A DNA stretch of 7,310 bases from Rhodoferax sp. (GTDB lineage: Bacteria > Pseudomonadota > Gammaproteobacteria > Burkholderiales > Burkholderiaceae_C): NCBI GenBank assembly GCA_030833685.1, contig JAURGS010000124.1, forward strand, positions 1 to 7,310. Reading direction: 5' to 3'. Numbering within the stretch: position 1 is the stretch's first letter; every line of letters begins with the position of its first letter. The translations under genes and the position numbers were made by a program. The notes under the pieces were generated by a model that was not told the DNA's origin, ran no database searches, and saw only the letters and a program-made list of their open reading frames with translations. Below are positions 4,836 to 7,310 of this stretch, in pieces.

Positions 4836-6974
4836 CTACAAGGCGTGCGAACGGGCAATCGCTTTAAGCAGTGTTTGCTCGTCGACTGGCTTTTCAATGA
4901 AGCCGGCAGCCAGCACACCGCTTTGGCGCAGCGCTGTTTCATGCCCCACCAAGTCTTGCGGTAGCAGCACTACCGCTGGCAATCGCGCCCACGAAATATG
5001 CAACCGGTTATCGCGCAGCATCTCTTTGGCCTGCTCAAGTCCCATACCCTCGCGAACATCACCAATAATGAACACAATGTCTTCATCTTTGTGCAAGGCC
5101 TGTTGGGCCTGCTCAGCATCAGACACTGTGATCAGCCGCATGCCCGCGCTTGAGACCACTGAAGCAACTTGTGTGCGGGTGTTGTCACTAGCGCCCATCA
5201 GCAAAACCGCCTTGCCAGAGGCCAAAGGCTGGGTCGTAAGCTCTAGAGTCTCTGTGAAACACACAGCGCCGTAATGTGAAGCCAAATGCGGCCAAAAAGA
5301 AGGCCCGACCGCATCAAAAACCTCGTCGACAGTGGTCTCACCGGAAATGATGCGCATGCTCCCCGATGCCACCAGAGACTTCGAGTCATCCTGGCGCAGC
5401 GCTTCAAGAGCGCTCAGGCGATGTTCTCCCGCCGCCACGGCGTCACGCAGACCAGCATTCATCTCCAAAATTTCAACGATAGGCAAGCGTCCGTGGTAGC
5501 CGCTGTAATCGCAAGCCTGACAGCCCACAGCACGATAGCCTGGTTTGTTGTGCGTGATCTCTAAAAATGCGCGCTCGGATCCGGTTAAGGGCTCAACGAC
5601 GGGCGCACGGCAGGTGCTGCACAAGGTCCTGCATAAGCGCTGCGACACCACCGCTGATAGTGCATCGGCCAGCAAGGTTGACTCGACCCCCAGGTTGAGT
5701 AATCTGGGCACTGCTGTGAGCGCGTCGTTGGTGTGCAAAGTCGTCAACACCAAGTGCCCCGTCAGCGCCGCTTGGGCTGCGATCTCCGCGGTTTCTTTGT
5801 CTCGAATTTCACCAATCAACACCACGTCAGGGTCTTGGCGCAGAATGGACCGAAGCGCACTTGAAAAAGTCCGACCGGCTTTTTCATTGACCTCAACCTG
5901 CGAGATTCCGGCCACTCGATATTCAACCGGGTTTTCTACCGTGATGATGTTGACCGAACCACGGTTCAACTCAGCGAGCATGCCATACAGCGTAGAAGTC
6001 TTACCGCTCCCCGTAGGCCCGGTCATGATGACCATGCCAGACGGCCGCGCGATGGCACGGCGCATCGCTTGCAAATCGGCCAAAGAGAAATTGGACTGCG
6101 ACAGGCGGTGCACGCGACTTTGGTCTAAGAATCGAATCACAAGACGCTCGCCCCGGCTGGCCGGTAGACACGATACGCGCAGGTCAAACTCCGCGTTTTC
6201 ATGCGTCAACGACATGCGCCCGTCCTGCGGAATCATGATGTTGGTCGGATCCATATCCGAGTGAGCCTTGAAGTAACGCACCAGGCTTGAAGCTACCGCA
6301 TCAGGCAACATGGTCAGCCTGCGCAGCAAACCATCTACCCGAATGCGAACCACAAATGCACCCAGATAAGGCTGAATATGCAGATCCGATGCACGCTGCT
6401 TAATGGCGCTGGCCAACAGGCCTCGGCCCAGCTTGATCACCGCGTTCTCATCCAGCGCACTGCCACCCGAGGCGGATAAGTGTCCCAACTCCGGCGCTTG
6501 CCGGGAGGCCAAGCGCGCATAAGCGACCACCACGGCATCGTCGATTTGCTCTGGCGATGCCAGCTCAAAAGCCAAGGGTTTGCCAGTGACAAAGCGCAGC
6601 CTCTCTTGCACATTGGCATCAAATGGGTTGGCGCAGGCCAGATGCAAGACGCCCTCTTTCACACCCAGGGGTAAGACGCCGTGCGATTGACAGAAGTTGG
6701 ATGGCACCAATGCCAGAACAGTCGCATCGGTCTGGTCCAACGCACCTGCAGCGGGCACGCCGAATTGAGGCGCTAGCGTTCGCGCTAAATCTGCGGGCGC
6801 AATGGCCAGCATCCGAGCGAAGGTCGACCAGGCCTGCGCTAAGGTGCCTTCAAAAGGTAATTCGTACACATCACGACGCTCAGGAAACGCCATGGCAATC
6901 ACGTGCTGCAACTCACGCACGGGACGGTCCGCGCCCGCCAACCTAGATGCCGACGATTGTGCAATCGCGCTCAT
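4836..6974 (-). CDS. GspE/PilB-family assembly ATPase with C-terminal receiver-like domain
   Basis: A 712-residue cytoplasmic hexameric-type ATPase that would power pilus or pseudopilus extension. Residues about 40-155 match the GspE N-terminal domain (L-V-P-S-N-F...H-G-V-L-P-L, then A-N-P-F-D and R-F-V-T-G-K). The core carries Walker A G-P-T-G-S-G-K325-T, an Asp-box region V-E347-N-P-V-E-Y, Walker B D-V-V-L-I-G-E389, and a His box T-G-H-L...H414-T-N-D. A zinc tetracysteine is formed by C452/C455 and C485/C488, typical of GspE/PilB extension ATPases and not of PilT. After the ATPase ends (about 550) and a linker, residues 585-712 form a receiver-like fold: D597 after strand 1, D639 at the phosphoacceptor position (I-I-G-D-V) and K695 in F-I-E-K-P. 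Usual GspE or PilB proteins are about 500-570 residues and lack this addition. The ATG overlaps the upstream stop (ATGA). Confidence 0.95.
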   Translation of the reverse strand: MSAIAQSSASRLAGADRPVRELQHVIAMAFPERRDVYELPFEGTLAQAWSTFARMLAIAPADLARTLAPQFGVPAAGALDQTDATVLALVPSNFCQSHGVLPLGVKEGVLHLACANPFDANVQERLRFVTGKPLAFELASPEQIDDAVVVAYARLASRQAPELGHLSASGGSALDENAVIKLGRGLLASAIKQRASDLHIQPYLGAFVVRIRVDGLLRRLTMLPDAVASSLVRYFKAHSDMDPTNIMIPQDGRMSLTHENAEFDLRVSCLPASRGERLVIRFLDQSRVHRLSQSNFSLADLQAMRRAIARPSGMVIMTGPTGSGKTSTLYGMLAELNRGSVNIITVENPVEYRVAGISQVEVNEKAGRTFSSALRSILRQDPDVVLIGEIRDKETAEIAAQAALTGHLVLTTLHTNDALTAVPRLLNLGVESTLLADALSAVVSQRLCRTLCSTCRAPVVEPLTGSERAFLEITHNKPGYRAVGCQACDYSGYHGRLPIVEILEMNAGLRDAVAAGEHRLSALEALRQDDSKSLVASGSMRIISGETTVDEVFDAVGPSFWPHLASHYGAVCFTETLELTTQPLASGKAVLLMGASDNTRTQVASVVSSAGMRLITVSDAEQAQQALHKDEDIVFIIGDVREGMGLEQAKEMLRDNRLHISWARLPAVVLLPQDLVGHETALRQSGVLAAGFIEKPVDEQTLLKAIARSHAL

Positions 6975-7310
6975 GCCATGTGTCGCTTCAAGGTCAACTG
7001 AACCCGCGTCCCCAGGGAGCCTGGGTGAATGACCAGACTACCCACCATCGATTCAGCTAGCAACTGCTCAGCCCGCTCCAAAGCAGTTGTGCTTGAGCTG
7101 GGGGGTTCACCAGGGGTCTGGGCCACTGCGGCATCATCGTGAATGTTCAGCAAGATAGTCTCACCGCCACCGCCACCTGCGCCTGCTGTTTTTGCGCTGC
7201 TTACGCTACTTCCAGAACCACCATTGTAGACATCGCCATTACCGCCAGCACCACCTGTAAAAGTTTGCGTGTAAGGTGTAAAACTAGACCAGGCTCCTCC
7301 TCCACCACCA
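6971..7310 (-). CDS. C-terminal end of a glycine-rich protein of the pilus/secretion cluster
   Basis: The open frame enters from beyond the right edge, and 112 residues to the stop are visible. The first 50 or so contain about 19 glycines, in runs such as G-G-G-G-G and G-G-A-G-G mixed with Ser, Thr, Asn and aromatic residues (AWSSFTPYTQTF). Then comes a non-repetitive tail (ETILLNIHDDAAV, a Pro/Ser linker, a helix LERAEQLLAES, and MVGSLVIHPGSLGTRVQLTLKRHMA). Low-complexity Gly-rich sequence suggests a surface or periplasmic part, but no signal peptide or start is in view and I do not recognise the family. Its stop overlaps the ATPase start as ATGA, so it belongs to the same operon. It could be a secretin, a pilin-like subunit or an unrelated surface protein. 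Confidence 0.75.
   Translation of the reverse strand, partial: GGGGGAWSSFTPYTQTFTGGAGGNGDVYNGGSGSSVSSAKTAGAGGGGGETILLNIHDDAAVAQTPGEPPSSSTTALERAEQLLAESMVGSLVIHPGSLGTRVQLTLKRHMA

Noticed and set aside
5545..6264. 239-codon plus-strand open frame opposite the ATPase
   Set aside because: It is antisense to the Walker A, Walker B and zinc-cysteine regions of the ATPase; it is a by-product of GC-rich coding.

Overview
The window looks like chromosomal DNA of a betaproteobacterium, most likely a Burkholderiales member near the Comamonadaceae. I infer this from the protein sequences (IspH, FkpB/SlpA-type isomerase, RadC, Smr) and the moderate-to-high GC coding style. No 16S gene or other taxonomic marker is present, so the placement is tentative.

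Left part (1-2492): four conserved housekeeping genes in two divergent pairs. On the minus strand, fkpB (608-1072) is followed by ispH (from 611 to beyond the left edge). On the plus strand, radC (1144-1845) is followed by an Smr-domain gene (1842-2492). Both pairs are joined by the same 4-base GTGA overlap, in which a GTG start is embedded in the upstream stop, so both look translationally coupled. The 71-base gap between fkpB and radC appears to hold overlapping divergent promoters and a 10-base palindrome.

Middle (2493-2715): 223 bases without a convincing gene, lying between convergent transcription units. A weak hairpin plus T-run follows the Smr gene.

Right part (2716-7310): a tightly packed minus-strand operon that enters from beyond the right edge and encodes a type IV pilus or type II secretion-like assembly system. 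In transcription order it holds the C-terminal end of a glycine-rich protein, a GspE/PilB-family assembly ATPase with a receiver-like domain fused at its C-terminus, a small membrane protein shaped like a pilin but without a prepilin cleavage site, and a long prepilin. The prepilin's body carries a duplicated cysteine-rich module and five tandem 21-residue cysteine repeats. Most junctions overlap (ATGA, TGATG) or are only 30 bases apart, so these proteins are probably made and used together: the ATPase would power assembly of the modular prepilin. The upstream part of the cluster (inner-membrane platform, secretin, prepilin peptidase) is not visible, so whether the machine is a pilus, an adhesin or a secretion system is open. 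This cluster is the accessory and potentially new part of the window.
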